Source of the DNA: Nanobdellota archaeon
Lineage (GTDB): Archaea; Nanobdellota; Nanobdellia; Woesearchaeales; GCA-2686295
Reading direction: 5' to 3'
NCBI GenBank assembly: GCA_018817005.1
Contig: JAHIUF010000078.1
Coordinates: 1-39,777, forward strand
DNA: 39,777 nt
A program made the position numbers and the translations under genes. Within the stretch, counting starts at the first letter, position 1; each line of letters opens with the position of its first letter. The notes beneath the pieces are model-generated. The model did not search any database. It saw nothing but the letters and a program-made list of their open reading frames with translations, and had not been told where the DNA came from. Below are positions 16,787-24,645 of the stretch, piece by piece.

Positions 16787-16789
16787 AGA

Positions 16790-17386
16790 TTATTTTGTTT
16801 TTTGTTTTTTCATTAATTGTTCACATTTGTAACGCGGAGAAACTGAGAATTTGTAAACCTCATCACCTTCGATGCCTGCTTTTTTTAAGGATTTGATGAA
16901 TTTCACAAAAACCTCATTTGTAGCTTTTACATCGGACATTGCTCTATGAGCCTGATTATTTTTCACTTTGAAATGCTTGCAAATAGAAGATAATCTTTTG
17001 CTTGGCAAGTCTGGTAATATCCTTGAAGCCAGCCTTCTAGTACAAACCTTTTTGTTATTCATGATAGTTTTAAGAATTCTTTCAGCACTATAATTCAAGA
17101 ATCCAAAATCAAATGTGGCATTATGAGCAACCATTGGATGTTCACCCAGAAAATCTAAGAATTCTGGTAAAACTTCTTTTATTTTTGGAGCGTCTTTAAC
17201 CATTTCATCAGATATTCCTGTAAGCCTTGTTATAAATGATGGGATGTGTCCTCCAGGATTTACAAGTGTCTGATACTCACCAACAACCTTTCCCTTATTA
17301 ACTTTTACCGCTGCAATCTCTGTTATTTTGTGCATATATTTTGAAAGCCCTGTTGTTTCAATATCCACTACTATGTATTCATCCAT
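16790..17386 (-). CDS. DEDDh 3'-5' exonuclease (DnaQ/PolC epsilon-like)
   Basis: A 198-residue exonuclease with the complete DEDDh active site: D8 and E10 (VVDIETTGL), D93 (HNATFDFGF), and H147 with D152 (HRAMSDV). It resembles bacterial epsilon-type proofreading domains and stand-alone archaeal homologues. Likely roles are DNA repair or proofreading in trans, or RNA trimming. A short basic C-terminus follows (YKCEQLMKKQKTK). The gene follows the radical SAM operon on the same strand by 67 bases, with its own possible start region. Confidence 0.92.
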   Translation of the reverse strand: MDEYIVVDIETTGLSKYMHKITEIAAVKVNKGKVVGEYQTLVNPGGHIPSFITRLTGISDEMVKDAPKIKEVLPEFLDFLGEHPMVAHNATFDFGFLNYSAERILKTIMNNKKVCTRRLASRILPDLPSKRLSSICKHFKVKNNQAHRAMSDVKATNEVFVKFIKSLKKAGIEGDEVYKFSVSPRYKCEQLMKKQKTK

Positions 17387-17453
17387 TTATAACCACAAAA
17401 ACTTATTTTTTTCATCTCTTAATAAATTTATCTGTGATTTAGAATGACTATTT

Positions 17454-18422
17454 TCAAGATTTTTTAACCCAGCAATAAGGGTCGCAACCAGGATTATTTG
17501 TAAGTTTATAATTTAAGGCTTTACATCCGCCAAAACACTTATCTCCAAATAAACAATTCTTATCATAACAATCTTCTGAAAACTCAACTATTTTTGGATT
17601 ATTCCATATTTCACCAACACTAAGAGTTTTGATGTTGCCACAATCTATATTATCAATGTATGAACAAGGAGTTACCATACCGTTAGGTTTAAGGCTGAAA
17701 AAAGATTTCCCCCCAAAACACTGCATATCATTATAATCCTTTGGAGTTTTTATAAGATTAAACTCTCTTGCAACAATTATTTCTGGAGACTCAGCATAGT
17801 TATTCTTCATTTCAAGCAATTTATTTATTGTAGTCTCATAATCCTTTTTTGATATCAGTAAATTATCAAATAAATCTTTCGGAATGTACTTCATTATTTT
17901 CCAACGCGCAACATTATTCTCTTTGCAAAATGAATATATCCCTTCTAAGTCGTCTTTATTATCATTTGTCAGGGTTGTTGCAATGTTTATTTTTACATGG
18001 TGTTTTGTCAGTTCTTTTATTGATTCTTCAACAATTGAAAACAAGCCTTTTTTTCCTCTGAACAAATCATGTTTTTGATCGACATTATCAAGACTTATCT
18101 GTAGTTTGTCAATATAATTATCAATTATTCTTTTCATATTTGGCAATATCAACAATCCATTGCTTGAAAAGTTTACATCAAAACCCAGTTCTCTAGCATG
18201 ATTATATATTTGAAAGAAGTCAAGTCTTAAAAGAGGCTCTCCACCGCCAAACTTTATCTTTTCAACACCCGCTTTTTTTAGTTTTTGCAATGCTAAGAAC
18301 ACTTCAGCAGTATTCAGCTCATCTTTGTCTTTAGCAAGGTTTTTTATGTTGTAGCAGTGTGAGCATCTCAAGTTGCATTTATAAGTTACTTCAAATGCTA
18401 CTTCAACTAGTTTTCGTTTCAT
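17454..18422 (-). CDS. Radical SAM/SPASM enzyme (second maturase candidate)
   Basis: A 322-residue radical SAM protein with C16, C20 and C23 in CNLRCSHCYNI, KFGGGEPLLR as the SAM-binding GGE motif, and a C-terminal SPASM-like domain for extra Fe-S clusters: CFGGKSFFSLKPNGMVTPC, then CYDKNCLFGDKCFGGC and CDPYC. Enzymes of this architecture often modify peptides or proteins (sactipeptide, PQQ and mycofactocin maturases, sulfatase maturases). It is the third gene of a minus-strand operon, 59 bases after a 56-codon gene. ATG at 18422 is directly before the fold. Substrate is inferred from context only. Confidence 0.9.
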   Translation of the reverse strand: MKRKLVEVAFEVTYKCNLRCSHCYNIKNLAKDKDELNTAEVFLALQKLKKAGVEKIKFGGGEPLLRLDFFQIYNHARELGFDVNFSSNGLLILPNMKRIIDNYIDKLQISLDNVDQKHDLFRGKKGLFSIVEESIKELTKHHVKINIATTLTNDNKDDLEGIYSFCKENNVARWKIMKYIPKDLFDNLLISKKDYETTINKLLEMKNNYAESPEIIVAREFNLIKTPKDYNDMQCFGGKSFFSLKPNGMVTPCSYIDNIDCGNIKTLSVGEIWNNPKIVEFSEDCYDKNCLFGDKCFGGCKALNYKLTNNPGCDPYCWVKKS

Positions 18423-18481
18423 ATCATAACCTTTTTTTCGTCAAAAAAATAAAAAATAAAAAAATAATTCAAGCAAAAGCT

Positions 18482-18652
18482 TTACGCTTGATATTTTGGT
18501 TTAAGATAAATTTCTTTATCAGTTGGTTTGTATTCCTGCTTAAAAGGGGCTGTTTTTACCCATTGAACCACATCTTCCAAACACTTTCTATCAGGTAATT
18601 CACAAAAATATGCGTAATGCCCTGACAAAAACTTATCAGCTCTAACTTCCAT
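18482..18652 (-). CDS. 56-residue protein between two radical SAM enzymes (possible RiPP precursor)
   Basis: ATG at 18652 to TAA at 18482, 56 codons. GGAGG, which forms the last codons of the upstream radical SAM gene, lies 12 bases before the ATG, so the start is well supported and translation is probably coupled. The sequence begins MEVRADKFLSGHYAYF, has two Cys (C17, C24), a W31 in VVQWVKT, and a C-terminal part rich in Lys, Tyr and Pro (EYKPTDKEIYLKPKYQA). There is no signal peptide. I recognise no family. Position between two SPASM enzymes suggests it is their substrate; it could instead be an accessory subunit. Confidence 0.75.
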   Translation of the reverse strand: MEVRADKFLSGHYAYFCELPDRKCLEDVVQWVKTAPFKQEYKPTDKEIYLKPKYQA

Positions 18653-18656
18653 TTTT

Positions 18657-19949
18657 TCATCCTCCCATCATGTTTTTATTTTTTTCACAAGTAATATCAC
18701 TTGCCCATAAATCATTGTAGAGAGACTCAACAATTCCTCTGCACCCGGCTCTACAATGATTGAGTCTATCACAGGTTTTGCATTTACCGGTCACTCTTTT
18801 TTTTATCTCTCTAAGTTCTCGCAAAGTATTGTTTTCAACCCAGATTTTTTTCAAGTCATCGTGTAATGCGTTTCCTATCTTATGCTTCTCTTTACTTAAT
18901 GCCACACAAGGAAATATATCTCCGTTTGGTGATATTGAAAGTAGGGTGTGACCTGCAGGGCAACCGGCGACCGGAATCTTTTTTATTTCCTCATTTTTCA
19001 ATGTATAATGAAGATTGCTCACAGATCCGCAATCAATAGTTATGCAGGGATTAATATTTTCTCTATTGCATAATTGTTCTATTAGTTTGCTATACTCATT
19101 ATATCCTGGCAACAATTTTTTGAATGTTTTTATGGGCAAGTCTCCTTGTTTTATCTTGATAATTGTCAAATACTGCACATTCATTTTGTTGAGCCATTTA
19201 ACAAATTCAGGTATGTGTGTCAGGTTGTTTTTTGAAACAACACAATCGATACCAACGATGATTTCATGTTTTTGCAGTAATTTTATTGCTTCAGACACTT
19301 TTTTTGCAGAGCCTTTTGTTCGTAGTTTGTCATTGATTTTTGGTGTGTGGCAGTCTAATGATACTTGGCATTGTTTCATACCAACATTTTTGAGTTCTAC
19401 TATTAGTTTTTCATCTAGTTTCCAGCAGTTTGTTGTTAAATTGAATGTGCTTTTTTGTGCTGTAACAAATTTTGCGAGTTCTACAATATCTTTTCGAAGG
19501 GTTGGTTCGCCTCCTGTAAATCCTATTTGAAACACTCCCAAATCACATAATTTTTTGATTATTTTCTTCCATTCATTTGTGGATAATTCTTTTAGCTTGT
19601 GATAGGGAGTTCTAATTGAGCAGTATTTGCAGTTCATATTACATGCAGAAGTTATCCCTAAGTGTGCTATTATTGGTGATTTAAACACAGGCGTTGAATC
19701 ATTATGATTGAGAAGTTTTTGAGAATATTTGATTGGAATTCTTTTTGGTTGATAATCTTCAAAGTTAGTCATTTCATATGCGCTGAGTGTTTCAAAGAAT
19801 TGTTTGTGTTCTTTTGGAAATCTTTTCTTATGAGCATGTTTTTTGAAAGTTTCATGTTCTTTTTTTGTTAATTCTAGTACCATTCCTCTTTTGTTAAATA
19901 GTATGAACTTATTTCCTTCTTTTTCGGTTTTGACAAGGTTGGATAGCAT
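18657..19949 (-). CDS. Radical SAM/SPASM enzyme with N-terminal PqqD/RRE-like region
   Basis: A 430-residue protein. The first 70 residues (FILFNKRGMVLELTKKEHE...) resemble the PqqD/RRE fold that binds leader peptides; this is an impression, not a computed match. The radical SAM motif CNMNCKYC has C103, C107 and C110, and GFTGGEPTLR is the GGE motif. The C-terminal SPASM domain is complete: GCPAGHTLLSISPNGDIFPC, then CKTCDRLNHCRAGC (Cx2Cx5Cx3C) and a final C. It is the first gene of the operon, ending 4 bases before the 56-codon gene. An alternative TTG start at 19967 would add 6 residues. Peptide modification is the most likely role. Confidence 0.9.
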   Translation of the reverse strand: MLSNLVKTEKEGNKFILFNKRGMVLELTKKEHETFKKHAHKKRFPKEHKQFFETLSAYEMTNFEDYQPKRIPIKYSQKLLNHNDSTPVFKSPIIAHLGITSACNMNCKYCSIRTPYHKLKELSTNEWKKIIKKLCDLGVFQIGFTGGEPTLRKDIVELAKFVTAQKSTFNLTTNCWKLDEKLIVELKNVGMKQCQVSLDCHTPKINDKLRTKGSAKKVSEAIKLLQKHEIIVGIDCVVSKNNLTHIPEFVKWLNKMNVQYLTIIKIKQGDLPIKTFKKLLPGYNEYSKLIEQLCNRENINPCITIDCGSVSNLHYTLKNEEIKKIPVAGCPAGHTLLSISPNGDIFPCVALSKEKHKIGNALHDDLKKIWVENNTLRELREIKKRVTGKCKTCDRLNHCRAGCRGIVESLYNDLWASDITCEKNKNMMGG

Positions 19950-19974
19950 TAATCTACAATTCTCCAAAAAATTT

Positions 19975-19995
19975 AGAGGCTTTTTTAAAGCCCCT
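19975..19995 (-). terminator. Leader hairpin followed by a U-run (possible attenuator)
   Basis: In minus-strand RNA, AGGGGCUUU pairs with AAAGCCUCU (9 pairs with one G-U) around an AAA loop, followed at once by AAAUUUUUUGG and then the start region of the radical SAM gene. The same DNA on the + strand also ends in T6, so it might instead end read-through from the right. The G-U pair favours the minus-strand reading. Confidence 0.45.
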
Positions 19996-20105
19996 TTTTT
20001 GTGGTATACTTCGAACTATATTATAATAGTGTTTTAATTTAAATAAATCTTAGTTTTATTTTTTTATCAAATAGTTTTATAAATCAGTTTATATTTCTTC
20101 CAATC

Positions 20106-20942
20106 ATGGTTTTATCTGAACAGAATGTAAATGAAATTATTGAGTTTGTAAAGAAAGAACCGAGAACAGTGCAGGATGTTTCAAGGCTTATCAAAAGAAG
20201 TTGGGTTACAACAAATTCTTATTTAGAACAAACAAAAGAGAAAACAGGACTTATTGATATTAAGACTTTCAGGAAAGGCTCACAAGCAGCTTTGAAAATC
20301 GTTTATTTTAGAAGTTCAGAATCTATAACGTCTGATGAGATAAGAACAACTTTATTCACACAAATCATGTCTGGCAGAAAAAAAGAAGACTTTGACTTCC
20401 TTGAGATTTTCAAGTTCGTAAATGATGATAAAAAACAAGCATTTACGCAAATACTAAATGAGAATTCTTCTTCAAATCAAGGAATTACAACTTTATTTCG
20501 TAGAGCAAAAAGTCAAATCTATTGTTTTTCAGGGAATATTTCATTCATAAACAATATTGAAAATAATGTATCAATAATAGATGTTTTTGAAGAAACTCTA
20601 AAGCGAAAAGTCGCAATAAAAATTATTTGCAGAGTAAACATGGCCTCTTTAAAAAATCTTAGCAAAATTCAGCATTTGCTTGAAAAATATAAAGGGCTTT
20701 TAGAGATAAAGCATTCAAATCAGCCTTTAAGAGGGTTTATGATTGATGATGACTTTGCAAGGTTTAAAAGCGAAGAGCCAACAAGTAAATATCGGGAAGG
20801 AGAACTCCGAAAGGATATAAGAATCATATATGAACTACTTGATCTTGATTGGATTTCCTGGCTTCAAAAGGTTTTTTGGCATATGTTCAGAACTACAATT
20901 GATTCGAATTTGATGATGAAAGAATTAAATAAAATTTTATAA
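20106..20942 (+). CDS. HTH regulator with PLD/TrmB-like C-terminal domain
   Basis: A 278-residue protein with an N-terminal winged HTH (about residues 5-60: VNEIIEFVKKEPRTVQDVSRL), a linker, and from about residue 115 a phospholipase-D-like sensor fold as in TrmB regulators (TLFRRAKSQIYCFSGNI, RKVAIKIICRVN, LRGFMIDDDFARF). The HKD catalytic motif is absent, so the domain is probably used for sensing. It is divergent from the radical SAM operon, with 138-156 bases between, and could regulate it. TATA-like GTTTTATAAATC lies about 35 bases before the ATG. Confidence 0.78.
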   Translation: MVLSEQNVNEIIEFVKKEPRTVQDVSRLIKRSWVTTNSYLEQTKEKTGLIDIKTFRKGSQAALKIVYFRSSESITSDEIRTTLFTQIMSGRKKEDFDFLEIFKFVNDDKKQAFTQILNENSSSNQGITTLFRRAKSQIYCFSGNISFINNIENNVSIIDVFEETLKRKVAIKIICRVNMASLKNLSKIQHLLEKYKGLLEIKHSNQPLRGFMIDDDFARFKSEEPTSKYREGELRKDIRIIYELLDLDWISWLQKVFWHMFRTTIDSNLMMKELNKIL

Positions 20943-21443
20943 TTAGTGTTGAAAGATGCTTTTTAGTTCTTCACTTAATGATATTTTATTGGTTCTGCCA
21001 ACAGTTCTTTTTTCAATAAGACCTTTACTTAATAACTTTTCAATTACCCGGTGAACCTTAACTCTATGAAGTCCTGTTTCTTTTTCAAATATGGATTGTG
21101 GCAAGCCATCTTTATTCTTTATCAATTCTCTCATGATTGTCTGCTCGTCAGGTGAAAAAAATTTTAATGTAATTTCTATGTCTTTTGAAATTGCTTTTTT
21201 TTCACGTGAGAATTTGGAAATCAAGATATATGATGCGAGTGACCCAATAAACAAGCCAAGTGAAGAAAGAATTAGTATCATGTAAGGGATTGGTACAACA
21301 CACCCGCAAGCATTATTGTTTTTTATCGCATCCGAAACATAGATTGTGCTTAAAGACAAAATGAATACAAAACCTAAAAGTATACTGAGAACTAAAAAAA
21401 TTTCACGCAAGGTTTTTTTCTCTTCAAAATATCTTTGTTTCAT
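20943..21443 (-). CDS. Membrane-anchored winged-HTH regulator with external CGC motif
   Basis: A 166-residue protein with a short basic N-terminus, TM1 at about 15-36, an outside loop SDAIKNNNACGCVVPIPY holding C46 and C48, TM2 at about 55-76, then a cytoplasmic basic stretch and a winged HTH (about 95-160: FSPDEQTIMRELIKN, GLHRVKVHRVIEKLLSKGLIEKR). The positive-inside rule puts CGC outside. ATG at 21443 is used instead of the upstream TTG, as TATA-like TTTATAAATA lies about 25 bases before it. Divergent from a thioredoxin-like lipoprotein and CcdA-like gene, it may sense external thiol redox state. Confidence 0.83.
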   Translation of the reverse strand: MKQRYFEEKKTLREIFLVLSILLGFVFILSLSTIYVSDAIKNNNACGCVVPIPYMILILSSLGLFIGSLASYILISKFSREKKAISKDIEITLKFFSPDEQTIMRELIKNKDGLPQSIFEKETGLHRVKVHRVIEKLLSKGLIEKRTVGRTNKISLSEELKSIFQH

Positions 21444-21465
21444 TTTTTGTAACAAATATTTATAA

Positions 21466-21489
21466 ATGGTTTCATATAAAGTAAACCAT
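21466..21489. promoter_or_regulatory. Inverted repeat in the divergent promoter
   Basis: ATGGTTT at 21466-21472 and AAACCAT at 21483-21489 form perfect 7-base arms around a 10-base spacer. TATA-like sequences lie just outside on both sides (TATAAATGG for the minus gene, CATAAATATTTAAG for the plus gene), so a bound protein could control both. The adjacent membrane HTH protein is the natural candidate. Confidence 0.6.
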
Positions 21490-21547
21490 AAATATTTAAG
21501 TATTTTGTGTTTGCAAAAAACAAAAATGTGTGGAAGTTGCGATTAAA

Positions 21548-21952
21548 ATGATGTTGATGACAAAGAGATTAATTGTTTTATTGTTGTTGCTGTTCGTATT
21601 AGTTTTAACATCCTGTAATAACAATGATTCATTGTTTACTATTAATTCTGAAGGGAGTTTTTCGCAGGATGTTTGTATCCAAAAAGGACTTGTTGAAGAT
21701 GTTTTAATGATTGAATCACAGTATTGTAGTCATTGCGAGGCAACCCTACCTGACTTTGTTGAAGCCTGTGCAGAAAAAGGTGTTAATTCAACAATACTTG
21801 ATGTTTCTGTTGATGAACAAAGAGAACGAATGGAATCATATGGTGTTACCATTTCGTACACTCCAACGTTTATTTTTGGTTGTGATTATTATGTTGGTGC
21901 TAAAACTAAAGATGAATATTTATCAATGCTTGATAAATATTTAGAAGGGTGA
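21548..21952 (+). CDS. Thioredoxin-like lipoprotein, CxxC
   Basis: A 134-residue secreted protein. The signal peptide has a basic start, a long hydrophobic core (RLIVLLLLLFVLVL) and a lipobox-like TSC with Cys 23 as the likely lipid-anchored residue. The mature thioredoxin fold has the active site C60-S-H-C63 (YCSHCEATLP) and the cis-Pro region SYTPTFIFG. It would act as a thiol-disulfide oxidoreductase outside the membrane. ATG at 21548 is preferred over the GTG at 21530; ATG at 21557 is also possible. It ends 6 bases before the CcdA-like gene, whose ribosome site overlaps its stop. Confidence 0.85.
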   Translation: MMLMTKRLIVLLLLLFVLVLTSCNNNDSLFTINSEGSFSQDVCIQKGLVEDVLMIESQYCSHCEATLPDFVEACAEKGVNSTILDVSVDEQRERMESYGVTISYTPTFIFGCDYYVGAKTKDEYLSMLDKYLEG

Positions 21953-21958
21953 TTTTAT

Positions 21959-22798
21959 TTGGATCCGAAAAAAAAAAAATTGTTGATTCTGGTTGTTGCG
22001 ATAGCTATATTGGTGGCTGCTTTCTTTCTCACAAAAAATATTTCTCCTGCGTTCATTAAAGAAAACTTCAGCCAGACACTTTCTTTGCCAATTATCACAA
22101 TCATTATTGGTCTTATTGATGGTTTTAATCCTTGTAATTTTTTTGTATTAACTCTTCTTATAAGTATGATGCTTTCAGAGTCTCATTCTAGAAAAAAGAT
22201 TTACGCAGTTGGATTTAGTTTTATTGTCGTTGTTTATTTGTTTTATCTTCTGTTTATGGCCGCATGGCTTAACATCTTTAAATATATTGGTTTTATTAAA
22301 CCTTTAAGAATAATTATTGGTTTAATTGCAGTTATTGCAGGTCTTATTAATTGTAAAGAGTTGTTCTTTTACAGAAAAGGAGTGACGCTGATGATTCAGG
22401 ATAAAAATGTTGGTCCTTTAAGAAGACGAATACAAAATGTTGCAGAGCTTATGAAGAAAGGTTCTTTACCAACCCTGATTGGCTCATCGGTCATCTTAGC
22501 AATTTTTGCATCTCTTGTTGAGCTTCCTTGCACTGCAGGATTTCCTATTATATATACGGGTATTTTAACAGGTGTGGTTTTAAAGAATAGTTTTATTTAT
22601 TATGGTTATTTGATATTGTATAATTTGTTTTATGTTGTGCCTCTTTTAACAATTGTTACTGTTCTTGGTTATACTTTTAAAGGCAAACCCATCAAAAAAG
22701 ACACTATGGCTTTGATTAAATTTATTGGTGGAGCAATAATGCTTTTGTTAGGGATTGTGCTTCTTTTCAACCCTAGTTTGTTGGGTCTTGGTGTGTGA
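21959..22798 (+). CDS. CcdA/DsbD-type transmembrane thiol transporter
   Basis: A 279-residue protein with about seven hydrophobic segments. Two redox cysteines sit in the family positions: C59 in DGFNPCNFF and C191 in LVELPCTAGFP. CcdA/DsbD proteins carry reducing power from cytoplasmic thioredoxin to external thioredoxin-like partners, which fits the CSHC lipoprotein encoded just upstream. The TTG start at 21959 is supported by GGTGAT 8 bases before it. The N-terminus is longer than in CcdA and has an extra helix (LLILVVAIAILVAAFFL). Confidence 0.9.
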   Translation: MDPKKKKLLILVVAIAILVAAFFLTKNISPAFIKENFSQTLSLPIITIIIGLIDGFNPCNFFVLTLLISMMLSESHSRKKIYAVGFSFIVVVYLFYLLFMAAWLNIFKYIGFIKPLRIIIGLIAVIAGLINCKELFFYRKGVTLMIQDKNVGPLRRRIQNVAELMKKGSLPTLIGSSVILAIFASLVELPCTAGFPIIYTGILTGVVLKNSFIYYGYLILYNLFYVVPLLTIVTVLGYTFKGKPIKKDTMALIKFIGGAIMLLLGIVLLFNPSLLGLGV

Positions 22799-22932
22799 TT
22801 AAGTTATTGCCATTTCATTAATACTGATTGGTAGTAAATATCACCTTTTTCCAAATCATTATACATTTTTGTATATAAAATTACCCTAAAATACCATCTT
22901 ATCCATACAAATAAAGTTATAAAAAACAAAAA

Positions 22933-23060
22933 GTTTATAAAGGGTAAAATTAAGGATAGATGTAGGGAAAACCTAACTTTGGGGGGTTGTGAACACTAAG
23001 AGTATGATACTGAAAGGGTATAGCTATAGGTGTCCACTAAACAAAGAGGTAGGAATAATA
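22933..23060 (+). promoter_or_regulatory. Promoter and long structured leader of tfe
   Basis: TTTATAAA at about 22934-22941 would start transcription near 22962, giving a leader of about 100 bases before the ATG at 23061. Short hairpins are visible: TAGG-gaaaa-CCTA and AGTAT-g-ATACT, and a G6 run at 22981-22986. Most genes here have short or no leaders, so this one stands out. The frame upstream of the ATG is open to a GTG at 22989, so a longer protein is the alternative. Confidence 0.4.
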
Positions 23061-23633
23061 ATGGAACAAAAACAAATTTGTGTGGTAAAAAAATCTTCGA
23101 ATATGAAAGTATCGAATATGAAAGTCAACAAAAAACTAATAGAAGAAGTTGTAATAGAACTCGTCGGGGAAGAAGCATTACCAATTGTCTTTTATCTTAA
23201 AGGAAAAAAGAGGATATCTGAATTTATCATTGCAGAAGAGCTGGATGTAGAGATTCATAGAACCAGAAATCTTCTTTACAGATTATACGAACACAACATA
23301 GTGTTTTTTATGAGACGAAAAGATAAAATCAAAGGTTGGTATATTTGTTATTGGGATTTCAACGAACCAATAATTTTAGAGCTCGCTGAAAAAATAAGAC
23401 TCGAAAAAATAGAGAAGATTAAAGTAAGAATACAAAAAGAAGAAAACAACACTTTCTATATGTGTAAAAATGCCTGTGAAAGAATGACCTTTGATAACGC
23501 AATAGAACATAATTTTAAATGTTCTGAATGCGGACAAATAATGAATGACCAGGACAACACAAGAACAATCGAGTTCTTAAAAGAACGTCTAAAAGAGTTG
23601 AACTCGACAAAAGAAAAGACTAAGAAGAAATAA
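23061..23633 (+). CDS. tfe: Transcription factor TFE, alpha subunit
   Basis: A 190-residue archaeal homologue of TFIIE-alpha, which stabilises the open promoter complex with TBP, TFB and RNA polymerase. An N-terminal winged HTH (about 24-100: LIEEVVIELVG, ISEFIIAEELDVEIHRTRNLLYRLYEHNIV) is followed by a zinc ribbon with C135, C139, C154 and C157, then a basic tail. The first zinc pair is spaced Cx3C, where Cx2C is usual. ATG at 23061 is chosen because GAGGTAGG lies directly before it. Confidence 0.93.
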   Translation: MEQKQICVVKKSSNMKVSNMKVNKKLIEEVVIELVGEEALPIVFYLKGKKRISEFIIAEELDVEIHRTRNLLYRLYEHNIVFFMRRKDKIKGWYICYWDFNEPIILELAEKIRLEKIEKIKVRIQKEENNTFYMCKNACERMTFDNAIEHNFKCSECGQIMNDQDNTRTIEFLKERLKELNSTKEKTKKK

Positions 23634-23646
23634 TTTTTTCTTTCTT

Positions 23647-24645
23647 CTAAAAGGTTTTCTTATTATACTTTAAAGAACCCAAACCTAGTTTTGCAGCTTC
23701 TCTTATATGAACCAAAGGTGATTTATGGTGTGTTTCTTTAAAAACATCTTTTCCTTCTTGTTCTAAAATAATATCAAATGATGCTTTATCTACGGCCACA
23801 GCTGTTTTTCCAAGAACAAAACCCGCGTCTTTCGCAATTATTTTTCCACCGATAGGGCTGCAATCACAAAATTTAGAAACATTAGTTATTGAGTTTATAA
23901 AAAATGATTTCTTGAAATTTTTATAAGCACACCATGCACCTTCAGAAAGCAAAAAGTCAAAAATCGCTACTTTAGGTTTTATAGCATTGTTTGGACAAAC
24001 ATGAATACAAGTGCTACAACCACAGCACCAAGTCCTTTTAAAAAGTGGTTTTTCATCTTGATATTTTATGTGTTTTGTAGGACAAACCTTTGCACAAAGA
24101 CCGCATAAGGTACATCCTCCAACATATTCGGGCTTAGAATTATTGTGAACTTCTCTTTTAGTTTTTTTTGTAAGTGCACCCATACCAAGATTTTTTATTG
24201 CGCCTCCAAAACCAGAACACATATGTCCCTTAACATGTGATAATGTTAAAACGCCGTCTGCTTCCACTAATTCTTTGCAGACTTCATATTTCATTGATTT
24301 TGTTTTTTCAGTTATAAATTCGTCAGAAATAACTACTTTGCAACCAACTTTTTTTTCTGTAAAACCTTTTTTTTTTGCAACAAGCAAGTATCCTTTGCAA
24401 AATCTTCTAGGGCTATTATATGCGATTGGTGAATCAAAGAGAATTGGATTTGCACCAACATTTTTTAAAACGTCAACGATGAGTTTTACGAATTCTGGTT
24501 TGATGTGATTCTTATTTCCAAGCTCACCCATGTGTAGCTTTATAGCTATTTTTTCTCCTTTTGAAAATATCTTTGGAATTTCTTTTGCTATTAATTTTTT
24601 GAATGTTTCTAAATCCTTAGTGGTGTAGATGTCTGTTGTTTTCAT
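23647..24645 (-). CDS. DUF362 protein with two 4Fe-4S motifs
   Basis: A 332-residue iron-sulfur protein. The N- and C-terminal parts are DUF362 (IKLHMGELGNKNHIKPEFV, GVLTLSHVKGHMCSGFGGAIKNLGMG) and the middle holds two ferredoxin cluster motifs, CTLCGLCAKVCP at 178-189 and CCGCSTCIHVCP at about 207-218. Members are thought to work in electron transfer, but the reaction is unknown. Its ATG overlaps the stop of the upstream ybjQ-like gene by 4 bases, so the two are translationally coupled. Confidence 0.92.
   Translation of the reverse strand: MKTTDIYTTKDLETFKKLIAKEIPKIFSKGEKIAIKLHMGELGNKNHIKPEFVKLIVDVLKNVGANPILFDSPIAYNSPRRFCKGYLLVAKKKGFTEKKVGCKVVISDEFITEKTKSMKYEVCKELVEADGVLTLSHVKGHMCSGFGGAIKNLGMGALTKKTKREVHNNSKPEYVGGCTLCGLCAKVCPTKHIKYQDEKPLFKRTWCCGCSTCIHVCPNNAIKPKVAIFDFLLSEGAWCAYKNFKKSFFINSITNVSKFCDCSPIGGKIIAKDAGFVLGKTAVAVDKASFDIILEQEGKDVFKETHHKSPLVHIREAAKLGLGSLKYNKKTF

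Noticed and set aside
19015-19530. 171-residue + ORF inside the radical SAM gene
   Set aside because: Antisense shadow of a clear SPASM enzyme.
22989-23633. Longer TFE from GTG at 22989
   Set aside because: GAGGTAGG just before the ATG at 23061 marks that start, and the extra residues do not resemble TFE.
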